DNA of 64,000 nucleotides. Source: Streptomyces sp. CG1 (GTDB lineage: Bacteria; Actinomycetota; Actinomycetes; Streptomycetales; Streptomycetaceae). Location: positions 10,037,501 to 10,101,500 of the forward strand of contig NZ_CP163518.1 in NCBI RefSeq assembly GCF_041080625.1, written 5' to 3'. How positions within the stretch are numbered: the first letter of the stretch is position 1; every line of letters starts with the position of its first letter. Made by a program: the position numbers and the translations under genes. Below are positions 33,151 through 41,692 of this stretch, in pieces. Below the pieces are notes generated by a model, which was not told where the DNA came from, did not search any database, and saw nothing but the letters and a program-made list of their open reading frames with translations.

Positions 33151-33218
33151 TTCGAACCTGCGGCGGTCGGTGCAGGGGGGTGGTGGTCCGGAGCGGCGGA
33201 GGTTGCGAAGATGGGCCC

Positions 33219-34292
33219 ATGACCATGTCCCACGGCGCCCGCCGGCCCACCATCGCCGACGTCGCCGCGGCGGCGTCGGTGTCGCGGACCACGGTGTCCC
33301 ACGCGCTCAACGGCATCGGCAAGGTCGACCCGCGGACCCGCGAACGTATCAAGAAGATCGCCGCGGAACTGGGGTACCGGCCCAACCTGCGTGCCCAGCG
33401 GCTGCGCCGGGGTCAGGCCAAGGCCATCGCGCTCGCCTCCTCGATGCCGTTCGCGGTGGCCGGCGGCCCCTCGCGGCTCGGCTTCTACATGGAGGTGGCC
33501 GCCGCCGCGGCCGAACGGGCCCTCGTCCACGGCTACGCCCTGGTGCTGATCCCGCCCGTGCAGTCCGGATCCGCGCTGTATTCCGTCGACATCGACGGCG
33601 CGATCGTGGTCGAGCCCGAGGCGGACGACGCGGCCGTGGCCCAGCTGTGCGAGCGCGGACTGCCGTACGTCGCCCTGGGCCGGCCCACCGCTCCCGACGA
33701 CGACGCCCCCTACGTGGACCTGCACGGCGGCAGAGTGGTCGACCTGCTCCTGGCACATCTGCGCGACCAGGGCGCCCGCAGCCCCGCGCTCGTCATCGGC
33801 GCCGGTACCCGCCACTCCTCGGTCGACGCCCGCGCGGCCTATGAACGCGCCGCTGCCGCACACGGCTGGCCGCCCATCGTCGCCACCGCCCCGGAGGACG
33901 CCGGCGAGCAGGCCGGGTACGACAGCTGTGCCGCCCTGCTCGCCGAGCACCCCGGCATCGACGCGCTGTGCGTACTCGTCGATGCCTTCGCCGTCGGCGC
34001 CGTACGCGCGCTGCGGGAGGCGGGACGCTGTGTCCCCGACGACGTCATGGTCGTCACCCGGTACGACGGGCTGCGCGCCCGCACCTGTGAACCACCGCTC
34101 ACCGCAGTCGACTTGGGGCTGGAGAGGGCTGCCGCGGACGCGGTGGAGCTGCTGCTCGCGCGGCTGGGTGCGCGACCCGCCACCGGCAGGGCCGAGCAGG
34201 CGGACACCGGGGGCGAGGTGTCCGCCGTCGAGCCGCGGCTCGTTGTGCGTGCCTCGTCTCTGCGTCGGCCGCCGTCCGCCGACCGTGCCTGA
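33219..34292 (+). CDS. LacI family transcriptional regulator
   Basis: A 357-residue LacI protein. The HTH is residues 9-60 (PTIADVAAAASVSRTTVSHA, hinge YRPNLRAQRLRRG). Residues 65-340 are the periplasmic-binding-like sensor. ATG 33219 fits the family start. The final 37 codons lie inside the first copy of a 235-bp tandem repeat, but the frame is intact. The convergent operon at 34.8-38.4 kb has two overlapping LacI-type boxes (38476-38507) before its first gene, so this protein probably represses that nucleobase-transport/deaminase operon. The effector may be a purine or pyrimidine derivative. Confidence 0.92.
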   Translation: MTMSHGARRPTIADVAAAASVSRTTVSHALNGIGKVDPRTRERIKKIAAELGYRPNLRAQRLRRGQAKAIALASSMPFAVAGGPSRLGFYMEVAAAAAERALVHGYALVLIPPVQSGSALYSVDIDGAIVVEPEADDAAVAQLCERGLPYVALGRPTAPDDDAPYVDLHGGRVVDLLLAHLRDQGARSPALVIGAGTRHSSVDARAAYERAAAAHGWPPIVATAPEDAGEQAGYDSCAALLAEHPGIDALCVLVDAFAVGAVRALREAGRCVPDDVMVVTRYDGLRARTCEPPLTAVDLGLERAAADAVELLLARLGARPATGRAEQADTGGEVSAVEPRLVVRASSLRRPPSADRA

Positions 34293-34886
34293 TGGGACGG
34301 GGCGGGGGAGAGGCTGGTCAGGTCACGTCCCTGTCATCAGCACCACCTGCGACACGAGTGCGAAGACGAGCACGAAGGCGCGCGTCTTCCTCGCGTCGAC
34401 TCGTCGGTGACTCGCTACCGGCAGGGCCGAGCAGGCGGACACCGGGGGCGAGGTGTCCGCCGTCGAGCCGCGGCTCGTTGTGCGTGCCTCGTCTCTGCGT
34501 CGGCCGCCGTCCGCCGACCGTGCCTGATGGGACGGGGCGGGGGAGAGGCTGGTCAGGTCACGTCCCTGTCATCAGCACCACCCCCGACACGAGTGCGAAG
34601 ACGAGCACGAAGGCGCGCATCTTCCTCGCGTCGACTCGTCGGTGACTCGCTACCGGCAGGGCCGAGCAGGCGGACACCGGGGGCGAGGTGTCCGCCGTCG
34701 AGCCGCGGCTCGTTGCGCGTGCCTCGTCTCTGCGTCGGCCGCCGTCCGCCGACCGTGCCTGATGGGACGGGGCGGGGCGGGGGAGAGGCTGGTCAGGTCA
34801 CGTCCCTGTCATCAGCACCACCCCCGACACGAGTGCGAAGACGAGCACGAAGGCGCGCATCCTCCTCGCGTCGACCCGCCGGTGCA
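34182..34886. repeat. Tandem triplication, period 235 bp
   Basis: ACCGGCAGGGCCGAGCAGGC starts at 34182, 34417 and 34652, an exact 235-base period; copies are nearly identical over their whole length. The third has a five-base GGGCG insertion near 34780. Each unit contains the last 37 codons of the LacI gene plus the 3' end (about 85 bases) of the convergent TauE/SafE gene. The LacI gene ends in copy 1 and the permease ends in copy 3, so both stay complete; the middle unit is redundant. Confidence 0.95.
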
Positions 34887-35508
34887 CGAGCCGGCTCAGC
34901 CAGGCGCCCGACGCGAGCGCGGGCAGCAGCAGGAGCGCCCAGCCCATGTCCGCGGGACGTCCCCGCCCGGTCGCGAACAGCAGGGCGAGAGAGGCGACTT
35001 CGCCCACCAGGAAGCAGGCGGCGACCGTGGCCCGCAGCTCGCCGGGTGGCCGGTGCTGGTAGACGAGCGCGAGGGGCGGGCCGCCCACGCCCGTCGCGGT
35101 CTCGGTCAGCCCGGTGACGACACCCGCGCCCACATAGGCACCGCGCCCCGGCACGAACGACGGCACGACCAGGCTCACCATGGCCGCCAGGACCGTCGCC
35201 GCACCGACGACCGCCCCGAGGGCGCCCTGCGGAATCGCCCACAGCAGCGCCAGCCCCGCCGGCGTCGCCGTCAGCCGTGCCGCCGTGATCCATCGAGCGC
35301 CGCGCAGATCCAGACTGTGCCGCTCACGCCAGGCGACGTACAGGTTGAGCGGGATCATCACGGTCAACACGAACACAGGCAGCAGCCCAGGATCGAGCAG
35401 TCCCGCGACCGGCGCGACGATCAGCGCGAACCCGAGCCCGCTGACCCCCTGCACGAACGCGGCGGCCGCGACGGTCAACGCCAGCACGGCCAGAGTGCCG
35501 CCGCTCAT
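34798..35508 (-). CDS. TauE/SafE family sulfite/organic anion exporter
   Basis: A 236-residue membrane protein with seven to eight hydrophobic segments, typical of TauE/SafE. Signatures are FVQGVSGLGFALIVAP near the N-terminus and VTGLTETATGVGGPPLALVY in the second half. The family moves sulfite, sulfoacetate or other small anions. The ATG overlaps the stop of the amidohydrolase gene (ATGA), so it is the third gene of an operon with the nucleobase permease. Its end lies in the last copy of the 235-bp repeat. Confidence 0.9.
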   Translation of the reverse strand: MSGGTLAVLALTVAAAAFVQGVSGLGFALIVAPVAGLLDPGLLPVFVLTVMIPLNLYVAWRERHSLDLRGARWITAARLTATPAGLALLWAIPQGALGAVVGAATVLAAMVSLVVPSFVPGRGAYVGAGVVTGLTETATGVGGPPLALVYQHRPPGELRATVAACFLVGEVASLALLFATGRGRPADMGWALLLLPALASGAWLSRLVHRRVDARRMRAFVLVFALVSGVVLMTGT

Positions 35509-37013
35509 CGCCTGCCGCCGAGGCCGGGCGCGGTTGTGTCCGGGGGCGTGAGGTCGGAGGAGGGTGCGGGTGCGAGCGGGGACGGGGGCGTGAGCGGGGA
35601 TGGAGAGGTGTGCGGTACTGCCGTTCGCCGTTGTGCCGCAACCGACGTCGGATGGGCCCGTGTCACCCCGGCGCGCCGCACCACGTGAGGGGCCAGTTCG
35701 GCGGCGCGTCGGACCAGGGCCGGTCCGTCCCAGTCCGGTGGCCAGCCGTGCCAGAGCCGTAGCCGGCCGGCGACGAACACGGCGGTCAGCTGGTCCCGGT
35801 TGCCGTGGCGGACCAGTTCCCAGGGCAGGTCCCAGGACGGCTGCATCTCCGGCCCGCCGATGTCCACCAGGAGGAAGTCCGCGGCGGCACCGGGCGTGAT
35901 CCGTCCCGTGCACGCGCCGAGGCCGACCGCGTCCGCGCCGCCCGCCGTGGCCCGCTCCCACCACGTCCAGCCGGCTCCGCAGGAGGAATCCCCGCTGGCC
36001 AGGCCGTAGGTGAGCCGCTGAGCGAACTCCGCCGCGTCCGCGAGCCGGAAGCCGTCCCCGCGCGTCCCGTCGGTGCCCAGCCCGAACCGGATGCCGCGCT
36101 CGGCGAAGGTGGTCGCGGGGGCGACGGCGTTGCCCTTCCACGCGCTGGCGACGGGGTTGTAGCTCACCGCCGCGCCGCTGTCCACGAGCAGCGTGACCTC
36201 GGCCGGGGTGAGCAGCGTCGCGTGCGCGGCAAGCAACTGCGGGCCCAGCGCGCCCACTTGGTGCAGATACTCCAGAGGGCGCAGCCCGTGCCGGACCAGG
36301 GAACGCTCGACGGCGACGAGGTGTTCGTTCACATGGATCTGCACGACCGTGCCCGCCTCGGCGGCGAGCCGCGCCGTCGCCGCCAGCGTGTGCGCCGTCG
36401 CGGCCTCCGGCACGGACACCGCCAGCGCAGGATGGATCAGGTCGTCACCGCCGTAGCGAGCCAAGTGCTGCTCGGCGGCGCGCAGTACGGCCTGCGGATC
36501 CGTGTCCGGACCGGTGCCGTCCGAGGCGTCGTCGCAGACGAGCCCCAGCACGCAGCGGATCCCCGCGTCACGCCCGGCCGAGGCCACCACGTCCACGTCC
36601 ACCGTGGCCCGGGTCCCCGCCTCGGCGACCGTCGTGAAACCGCCCCGCAGGGACTCCAGCACGGCCAGTTTCGCGGCGACGTACGCCGACTCCTCGTCCA
36701 GCGCGCGCTCCAGCGGCACCCACACCCGGCGGAAGATCTCCGACGGCTCCCCGAAGGCGAGGGCGCCGCCGAAGCTCTGGGTCAGATGGTGATGGGCGTC
36801 GACGAAGCCCGGCATCAGCGCCTGCCCGGGCAGCCGGACGGGGGTCAGCGACGGGTCCGTACGGACGATCCGCTCGACCGGGCCGACGTCGCGGAACACG
36901 CCGTCCCGCACGAGTACCGCATGCCGCTCCAGCGGGCCGTCCGGGGTCAGTGTCACGTCGGGGACCAGCAGCAACGCGTCGCCGCGCAGCCGGTCGGGGG
37001 TCAGGTCGGTCAT
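35505..37013 (-). CDS. Amidohydrolase, cytosine/8-oxoguanine deaminase-like
   Basis: A 502-residue metal-dependent hydrolase of the ATZ/TRZ-SsnA group. Metal ligands are visible in MPGFVDAHHHLTQS (residues about 67-80), QIHVNEH near 225, AAHATLLTPAE near 265 and FGLGTDGTRGDG near 310. The composite beta domain frames both ends. The last about 45 residues form a Pro/Thr/Ser-rich tail beyond the usual family end. Related enzymes deaminate guanine derivatives or hydrolyse triazines. The position between a nucleobase permease and an anion exporter suggests catabolism of a purine, pyrimidine or related heterocycle. ATG 37013 fits the start; the exact substrate is open. Confidence 0.88.
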   Translation of the reverse strand: MTDLTPDRLRGDALLLVPDVTLTPDGPLERHAVLVRDGVFRDVGPVERIVRTDPSLTPVRLPGQALMPGFVDAHHHLTQSFGGALAFGEPSEIFRRVWVPLERALDEESAYVAAKLAVLESLRGGFTTVAEAGTRATVDVDVVASAGRDAGIRCVLGLVCDDASDGTGPDTDPQAVLRAAEQHLARYGGDDLIHPALAVSVPEAATAHTLAATARLAAEAGTVVQIHVNEHLVAVERSLVRHGLRPLEYLHQVGALGPQLLAAHATLLTPAEVTLLVDSGAAVSYNPVASAWKGNAVAPATTFAERGIRFGLGTDGTRGDGFRLADAAEFAQRLTYGLASGDSSCGAGWTWWERATAGGADAVGLGACTGRITPGAAADFLLVDIGGPEMQPSWDLPWELVRHGNRDQLTAVFVAGRLRLWHGWPPDWDGPALVRRAAELAPHVVRRAGVTRAHPTSVAAQRRTAVPHTSPSPLTPPSPLAPAPSSDLTPPDTTAPGLGGRR

Positions 37014-37059
37014 GCTTCTCCGTTGGTCGAGAACAGTGGTCGAGAAGAGGTGGGGGAGG

Positions 37060-38418
37060 TCAGGCACGGGCGGCCGAATCCGCCGCCTCGGCTCGCACGG
37101 CAGCCGTACCGGTGTCCGCGGCGCGCCGCCCCAGGTGGTGGAAGACGACGTTGAGCCCGGCGGCGACGAAGGCGCCCACGGCCACCCCGCTCTCCAGCAG
37201 GATCCGTACGCCGGACGGGAAGCCGGCGTACACACCGGGGACCAGGATCGGCAGCAGCCCCAGTGCGAGGGCGACCGCGCAGGTCACCGTGGCCGTGTGG
37301 TCCTCCAGTCGGGCTCTGCCGAGCATCTGCACGCCGAGCACGGTGATCACCGCGAAGACGACCATCGCGGCGCCGCCGACCACGGCCGGTGGCATCACGC
37401 TGATCGCCCGCGCGACCGGGGTCAGAAAGCCGAGGACGACGAGGACGACGCCCGCGGCGGCCGTCACATACCTGCTGCGTACGCCGGTGACCCGGACGAT
37501 GCCGATGTTCTCCCCGCTGGTCACCATCAGCGGCAGCCCGAAGCAGCCGCCGAGCAGTGAGGTCAGGGCGTCCCCGCGCACCGTGCGGGGCACATCGGCG
37601 CGGACGTCGATGTCCTTGCCGACCGCCTCTGCGTTGATGACGGTCTGCCCGGTCGCCTCCGCCATCGACGCGAGGCTGTACAGCATCAGCGGCAGCGCGG
37701 CGAGCAGGTCGAAGACGGGCGCGCCGAACGGCAACGGCCCGGGCACGCCTATGAGTTGACCCGAGAGCGCGGCGCCCAGGTGGACCTGGCCGAGGGCGAA
37801 GGCGAGGGCCGTGCCGGCCGCGAGGCCGAGCAGTACGGCGAGTTGCCGCAGAACCCCGCGCAGCAGCCGGGTGAAGACGACGATCAGGGCGATGGTGGCG
37901 AAGGCCAGCCCCAGCCGGGCCGGATCGGCGAAGCCCGGCGTGCCGGGCTGCCCGGTGACCAGCAGTGCACCGACCTTCACCAGGTTGACCCCGACGATCA
38001 CGATCATCGTGCCGATGACCAGCGGCGGGAAGAACCTCAACAGGCGGGCGAACAGCGGCAGCACCAGGAAGGTGAACGCGGCGGTGAGCAGCACCGCGCC
38101 GGTCGCCGTGCGCAGCCCGTGCTGCTGCGCGATCGACAGGAACAGGACGAGCGGCGCACCGCCCGGCAGCATCACGAACGGCAGCCGTGGCCCGAACTTC
38201 CAGGGGCCGAGGGACTGCACGAGCGAGCCGATCCCGGACAGCAGCAGGGCTGCCGAGAGCAGATCGACGGTGAGGCCGGGGCTGAGTCGCAGGGTGGCGC
38301 TCATGAGGAAGATTGCGGAGATCGGGGTCGCCGCCATGACGAGGACGTGCTGCACGCCGAAGAGCAGGATCCGCCCCAGCGGGCGGGACTCGTCGACAGG
38401 ATGTACGGGACTGGACAC
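37060..38418 (-). CDS. NCS2 family nucleobase (xanthine/uracil) permease
   Basis: A 452-residue transporter with about 14 hydrophobic segments. Family markers are LLFGVQHVLVMAATPISAIF in helix 1, the substrate-site stretch SLASMAEATGQTVINAEAVG, and the downstream GCFGLPLMVTSGENIGIV. NCS2 proteins import purines, pyrimidines or urate with protons. It is the first gene of the permease-amidohydrolase-TauE operon and is preceded by two overlapping LacI-type operators 58-89 bases upstream of its start. Confidence 0.93.
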   Translation of the reverse strand: MSSPVHPVDESRPLGRILLFGVQHVLVMAATPISAIFLMSATLRLSPGLTVDLLSAALLLSGIGSLVQSLGPWKFGPRLPFVMLPGGAPLVLFLSIAQQHGLRTATGAVLLTAAFTFLVLPLFARLLRFFPPLVIGTMIVIVGVNLVKVGALLVTGQPGTPGFADPARLGLAFATIALIVVFTRLLRGVLRQLAVLLGLAAGTALAFALGQVHLGAALSGQLIGVPGPLPFGAPVFDLLAALPLMLYSLASMAEATGQTVINAEAVGKDIDVRADVPRTVRGDALTSLLGGCFGLPLMVTSGENIGIVRVTGVRSRYVTAAAGVVLVVLGFLTPVARAISVMPPAVVGGAAMVVFAVITVLGVQMLGRARLEDHTATVTCAVALALGLLPILVPGVYAGFPSGVRILLESGVAVGAFVAAGLNVVFHHLGRRAADTGTAAVRAEAADSAARA

Positions 38419-38475
38419 GCGCGGGCTCCGTTCGGCTCGCTCGGCTCAGGCCTCGACGATCCGGCCGTGGACGGC

Positions 38476-38507
38476 GGCCAAACCGATTGGGCCAAATCGA
38501 TTTGGCC
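38476..38507. promoter_or_regulatory. Two overlapping LacI-type operator boxes
   Basis: GGCCAAATCGATTTGGCC (38490-38507) is a perfect 18-bp palindrome with the central CG typical of LacI-family sites. GGCCAAACCGATTGGGCC (38476-38493) is an imperfect second box sharing four bases with it. They lie upstream of the NCS2 permease. The best candidate ligand is the LacI protein encoded at 33219-34292. Confidence 0.85.
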
Positions 38508-38660
38508 GCCAGTATGGAGGCGTCGGCGGGGGGCCGGTCAAGGGGGCGGCGGGCAAACGAAACGCCGCGCCCCCACGACCGGGCCCGGAGGCGGGGTCGT
38601 GCGGGGCGCGACGGTGGTGGTGGCGTCTGCTTCGGGAGGCCTCTGCCGGAGATCCCGGAT

Positions 38661-39461
38661 TCAGGCGTTCTTGCGGGCCACGCCGCCGTAGAAGCCGATT
38701 TCGGCGGAGCCGGGCGCGGGCGTGCTGTCCGGGCGCCAGAACGGAACCTGGGTCAGTCCGGGCTCGACGAGGTCGAACCCGTCGAAGAACCGCTCGACCC
38801 GGTCGCGGGAGCGCAGGTTCATGGTGGCGGTCGCGCCGTTGTAGACGGCCTCGGCCTCGCTGCGGTCGTCGGCGAAGTCGCCCGTCGCGTGCGAGAGCAC
38901 CAGGAAGCTGCCGGCCGGGAGCGCGTCGCGCAGGGTGGCCACGATCCGCTCGGGTTCGTCCGCGTCGCGGATGAAGTGGAGGATGGCGACGAGGAACAGG
39001 GCGACCGGCCGGCCGAAGTCGATGATCCCGCGAACCTCGGGATGATCGATGATGGACCGCGGATCGCGCAGGTCGGCGAGGACGATGCTGGTCGTGCCGG
39101 CCTGGCTGAGCAGCGCGTCGGCGTGAGCCTTCACGATCGGGTCGTTGTCGACGTAGGCGACGCGCACGTCCGGATCCAGCTCCTGGGCGACCTCGTGCAC
39201 GTTCGGCGAGGTGGGCAGTCCGGTGCCGACGTCGAGGATCTGCCGGACACCGCTGTCGACGACGTACCGCACCGCGCGGTGCAGGAAGGCGCGGTTGGCC
39301 CGCACGGAGATCCACACCTCGGGCGCCACGGCGGCCAGCTGGTCGCCCGCCTGCTGGTCCACCTCGTAGTTGTCCTTGCCGCCCAGGAGGTAGTCGTAGA
39401 TCCGCGCGGGATGCGGCTTGCTGGTGTCGATCTGCACGGCCTGGCCGCCGTCCTGAGTCAC
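38661..39461 (-). CDS. SAM-dependent methyltransferase, DUF574 (PF04672) type
   Basis: A 266-residue protein of an actinobacterial methyltransferase family present in many copies in Streptomyces. Landmarks are the N-terminal PHPARIYDYLLGGKDNYEVD, which is diagnostic, ILDVGTGLPTSPNVHEVAQE (SAM motif I) near 75, VAYVDNDPIVKAHADAL (motif II) near 100, and FLVAILHFIRD near 155. No substrate is established for the family. It is read towards the LacI-box region. There is no obvious operon partner. Confidence 0.93.
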   Translation of the reverse strand: MTQDGGQAVQIDTSKPHPARIYDYLLGGKDNYEVDQQAGDQLAAVAPEVWISVRANRAFLHRAVRYVVDSGVRQILDVGTGLPTSPNVHEVAQELDPDVRVAYVDNDPIVKAHADALLSQAGTTSIVLADLRDPRSIIDHPEVRGIIDFGRPVALFLVAILHFIRDADEPERIVATLRDALPAGSFLVLSHATGDFADDRSEAEAVYNGATATMNLRSRDRVERFFDGFDLVEPGLTQVPFWRPDSTPAPGSAEIGFYGGVARKNA

Positions 39462-39625
39462 GCTGGGCTCCTCTCCCGACCGTCACGGCCTCGGTCCGCA
39501 CACGGTTGGCCAAAGCTTCGCATATCAACTTCCTCGTCGATGCGGGCAGTTCCGCCGACGGTGTGGGACAGACGTGCTGATAGCCTTCCGGCGCCGGTCG
39601 TGCCACATCCGAGGCGTGCCCGTGT

Positions 39626-39823
39626 CCCGTCGTCGCGCTGCGCGACCTCCACCTCGCCGCGATGTACTGCGACCGGCTGCTCGTGTTCCACGGTGGCCGG
39701 GCGGTCGCCGAGGGAACACAGGTCGACGTCCTGACCGTCGACCTGATCAGGCGGGTGTACGGCGTCGAAGCCGAGGTCACCGCCGCGGACTGCCACCCGG
39801 TGATCCGCTTCCTGCGGCGCGGT
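39626..39823 (+). pseudogene. C-terminal fragment of a siderophore ABC transporter ATPase
   Basis: The frame from 39626 reads VVALRDLHLAAMYCDRLLVF, then GRAVAEGTQVDVLTVDLIRR and VYGVEAEV, ending near VIRFLR. This is the end of FhuC/FecE-type ATPases (H-loop HDLHLAA with His replaced by Arg at the start: LRDLHLAA). All Walker motifs are missing. The segment sits between the methyltransferase and another fragment and is not functional. Confidence 0.75.
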
Positions 39824-39825
39824 GC

Positions 39826-40140
39826 CCGGCGGACGGCACCGGCACCGGATCGGGGCCAGCCACCACGGTGTTGGAGACCCGGCCGATGCCCTCCTCGAAG
39901 GTCCGGCTCATATGTGACAGCAGATCCCGGCCTTGCCCTTGCCCTTGCACGGGCCGAGGCCCACCCTCATCTCGGCGGACTGCAGATCGCGGGCGGACCA
40001 GTCGTTGAGGACCGTGTGGCCGGCGATGTGGTCGCGGGCCTGTTCCGGAGTGAGGTCCCGGCCCGCCCGACCGATCACGGCGGCGACTCCAGCTCGAAGT
40101 CCAGCAGACCCGAGCCAGGCGGCACCGGGATGGCGTCGTG
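39826..40140 (-). pseudogene. Fumarylacetoacetate hydrolase family fragment
   Basis: The minus strand gives PVPPGSGLLDFELE, then after a frame slip GRAGRDLTPEQARDHIAGHT and VLNDWSARDLQSAEMRVGLG (metal/active-site region of the FAH fold), PCKGKG, then a jump to the family C-terminus GIGRVSNTVVAGPDPVP. The part between GLGPCKGK and EGIGRVSN, about 90 residues, is deleted. The region 40141-40426 shows no recognisable gene. Confidence 0.7.
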
Positions 40141-40426
40141 GGGGCCGTCACCGCGGGTGCGGGAGGCCGTGCGCCGAGGCTCGTCACCCGGCCGGACCGG
40201 CTCCGCTGGCCTGTGTGCCGCCGGCGGTGGAGGGTCTGAACGAGATCGGTGAGTCGAAACCTTCGTCCGACCGGTCGCCCAGTCGTCCCCCGTGTCCGTG
40301 ACGAGACGAGGCGGGCCGACGCACCGGGGGCGGGGAACGGTTGAATCCATGCGCTCGGTTCCGTTCCCCGTCCCCCTCCCTTCGAGCACGGGCCATCGGG
40401 ACCGCCCGCCGTCGTGGCTCCGGCGC

Positions 40427-41536
40427 TCAGTGTGTGCCGGGCGTGTCCGGATTCCGTCGGGTGGGAGAGCGCCAGCCTCCGGAGACCGCCTTCGTCGGCT
40501 TGTGCGGGAAGCGGCGTTCGGCGTACCGCTGTGCCTCCGAGCCGGGCAGCACGTAGAGGGTCTCGGTCTTGTCCTGGAGAGGGCGGAGAACCGTGTCCAG
40601 GTAGGCCCTGCGGTCGTCGAGGTAGGGACCGAGCACGTCCTCGCCGGCGGGACAGACGGCGAGGCAGTAGCCGGACTTGTAGCTGGGCTTGAAGGCGAGG
40701 CTCTGCCACATCGACGCGTTCTCCGGGTCGGTGACCCGGGTGCGGAAGTCTGCGGCGTCCTCGCTGTCGGCCACGGTCTGCACCCAGTCGGTGAACCCGC
40801 TCATGAATTCACGGTAGTTGTGGGTCGTGCAGGCCAGGGCGTCGAACGACCCGTCCTTGCCGATGGCGCCCACCGGGCATGCGGCGACACACAACTTGCA
40901 GTCCACGCACGGGCTGTAGTCCAGCTCCTGCCCGTACGCGCTGACCGGGGCGTCCACGAGCACCGTGGCGAGCAGCACGAAGTTGCCGAACCGCGGGTGG
41001 ATGACATTGCGGTGCAGGCCCATCACACCCAGCCCGGCGGCCACGGCGACGGTCTTGTGGGCCACCACCCAGATACGGCCCGGAAAGCGCTCCATCTCCT
41101 GCGGAAAGCCCGCCGACGGGTTGAGCGCGTGATAGCCGGCGTCCTCCAGCGCCCGGGCCACCGTCCGGGCGGCGGCGTTGACCTGTTCGTCGGTCTGGTG
41201 GAACTCCTGGTTGGCCACACTGCGCGCGGTCGAGCGCGTGTTGTCGCGGTTCATGCGGACCATCAGCGAGACCAGCGAGCGCGTACCCGGCAGCGCGGCC
41301 AGCACGTGCTCGCGCTCCCCGGCGAGGCCGGGATGGTCCAGGCTCACCGCCGCCGCGTCGTCCGCGCCGGCCTCCAGACAGAGCGCACGCAGCCAGTCCG
41401 CGTCGATCACCGGTGGCGGCGCGGGCTGGCCGCCGGCCGCTCGCGCGGCCAGTACGGCCCGCACGGAGGGGTGGCCGGAGAGCTTGGCGGGCAGCTTCCG
41501 GCCTCCCGTCTCCTCGGCGGCTTCCTGCTCGCTCAT
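40427..41536 (-). CDS. QueG-like 4Fe-4S cluster protein (epoxyqueuosine reductase-related)
   Basis: A 369-residue protein. Two ferredoxin-type Cys motifs are visible: SPCVDCKLCVAACPVGAI (CxxCxxCxxxCP) near residues 205-225 and GYCLAVCPAGEDVLG near 315. The N-terminal half resembles the DUF1730/corrinoid-binding part of QueG and reductive dehalogenases (ATVLVDAPVS, GLGVMGLHRNVIHPRFGNF). A queuosine role is doubtful without other que genes nearby; it may be a cobamide-dependent reductase. An 18-base gap separates the ATG from a perfect palindromic operator. Divergent from the SDR gene. Confidence 0.8.
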   Translation of the reverse strand: MSEQEAAEETGGRKLPAKLSGHPSVRAVLAARAAGGQPAPPPVIDADWLRALCLEAGADDAAAVSLDHPGLAGEREHVLAALPGTRSLVSLMVRMNRDNTRSTARSVANQEFHQTDEQVNAAARTVARALEDAGYHALNPSAGFPQEMERFPGRIWVVAHKTVAVAAGLGVMGLHRNVIHPRFGNFVLLATVLVDAPVSAYGQELDYSPCVDCKLCVAACPVGAIGKDGSFDALACTTHNYREFMSGFTDWVQTVADSEDAADFRTRVTDPENASMWQSLAFKPSYKSGYCLAVCPAGEDVLGPYLDDRRAYLDTVLRPLQDKTETLYVLPGSEAQRYAERRFPHKPTKAVSGGWRSPTRRNPDTPGTH

Positions 41537-41553
41537 CCTGCCCCTTCCAGCTA

Positions 41554-41570
41554 AGTTGGAATTTCCAACT
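41554..41570. promoter_or_regulatory. 17-bp palindromic operator before the QueG-like gene
   Basis: AGTTGGAA-T-TTCCAACT is a perfect inverted repeat, 18 bases upstream of the QueG-like ATG. It is different from the GAAACCGATCGGTTTC sites 70-100 bases away, so the two divergent genes appear to answer to different regulators. Confidence 0.75.
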
Positions 41571-41637
41571 CACTATGCCGCCGGTCGGGCGTCTGGGCAA
41601 GGGGCTGCGTGCGCCCGGCCGGTGCGCTTGAAGTTTG

Positions 41638-41677
41638 AAACCGATCGGTTTACGTTGGTGGAAACCGATCGGTTTCC
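41638..41677. promoter_or_regulatory. Two tandem TetR-type palindromes before the SDR gene
   Basis: AAACCGATCGGTTT (41638-41651) and GGAAACCGATCGGTTTCC (41660-41677) share a 14-bp perfect palindromic core, centred 24 bases apart. The second ends just before the ribosome site of the SDR. The design is that of TetR-family operators overlapping a promoter. No TetR gene adjoins it; the TetR genes at 47.4 and 51.5 kb have other local context. Confidence 0.85.
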
Positions 41678-41692
41678 TCGTGGGAGATGGAC

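Noticed and set aside
34182..34886. 235-bp tandem array as a mobile element
   Set aside because: No terminal inverted repeats, no transposase, and the unit is made of the ends of two resident genes.
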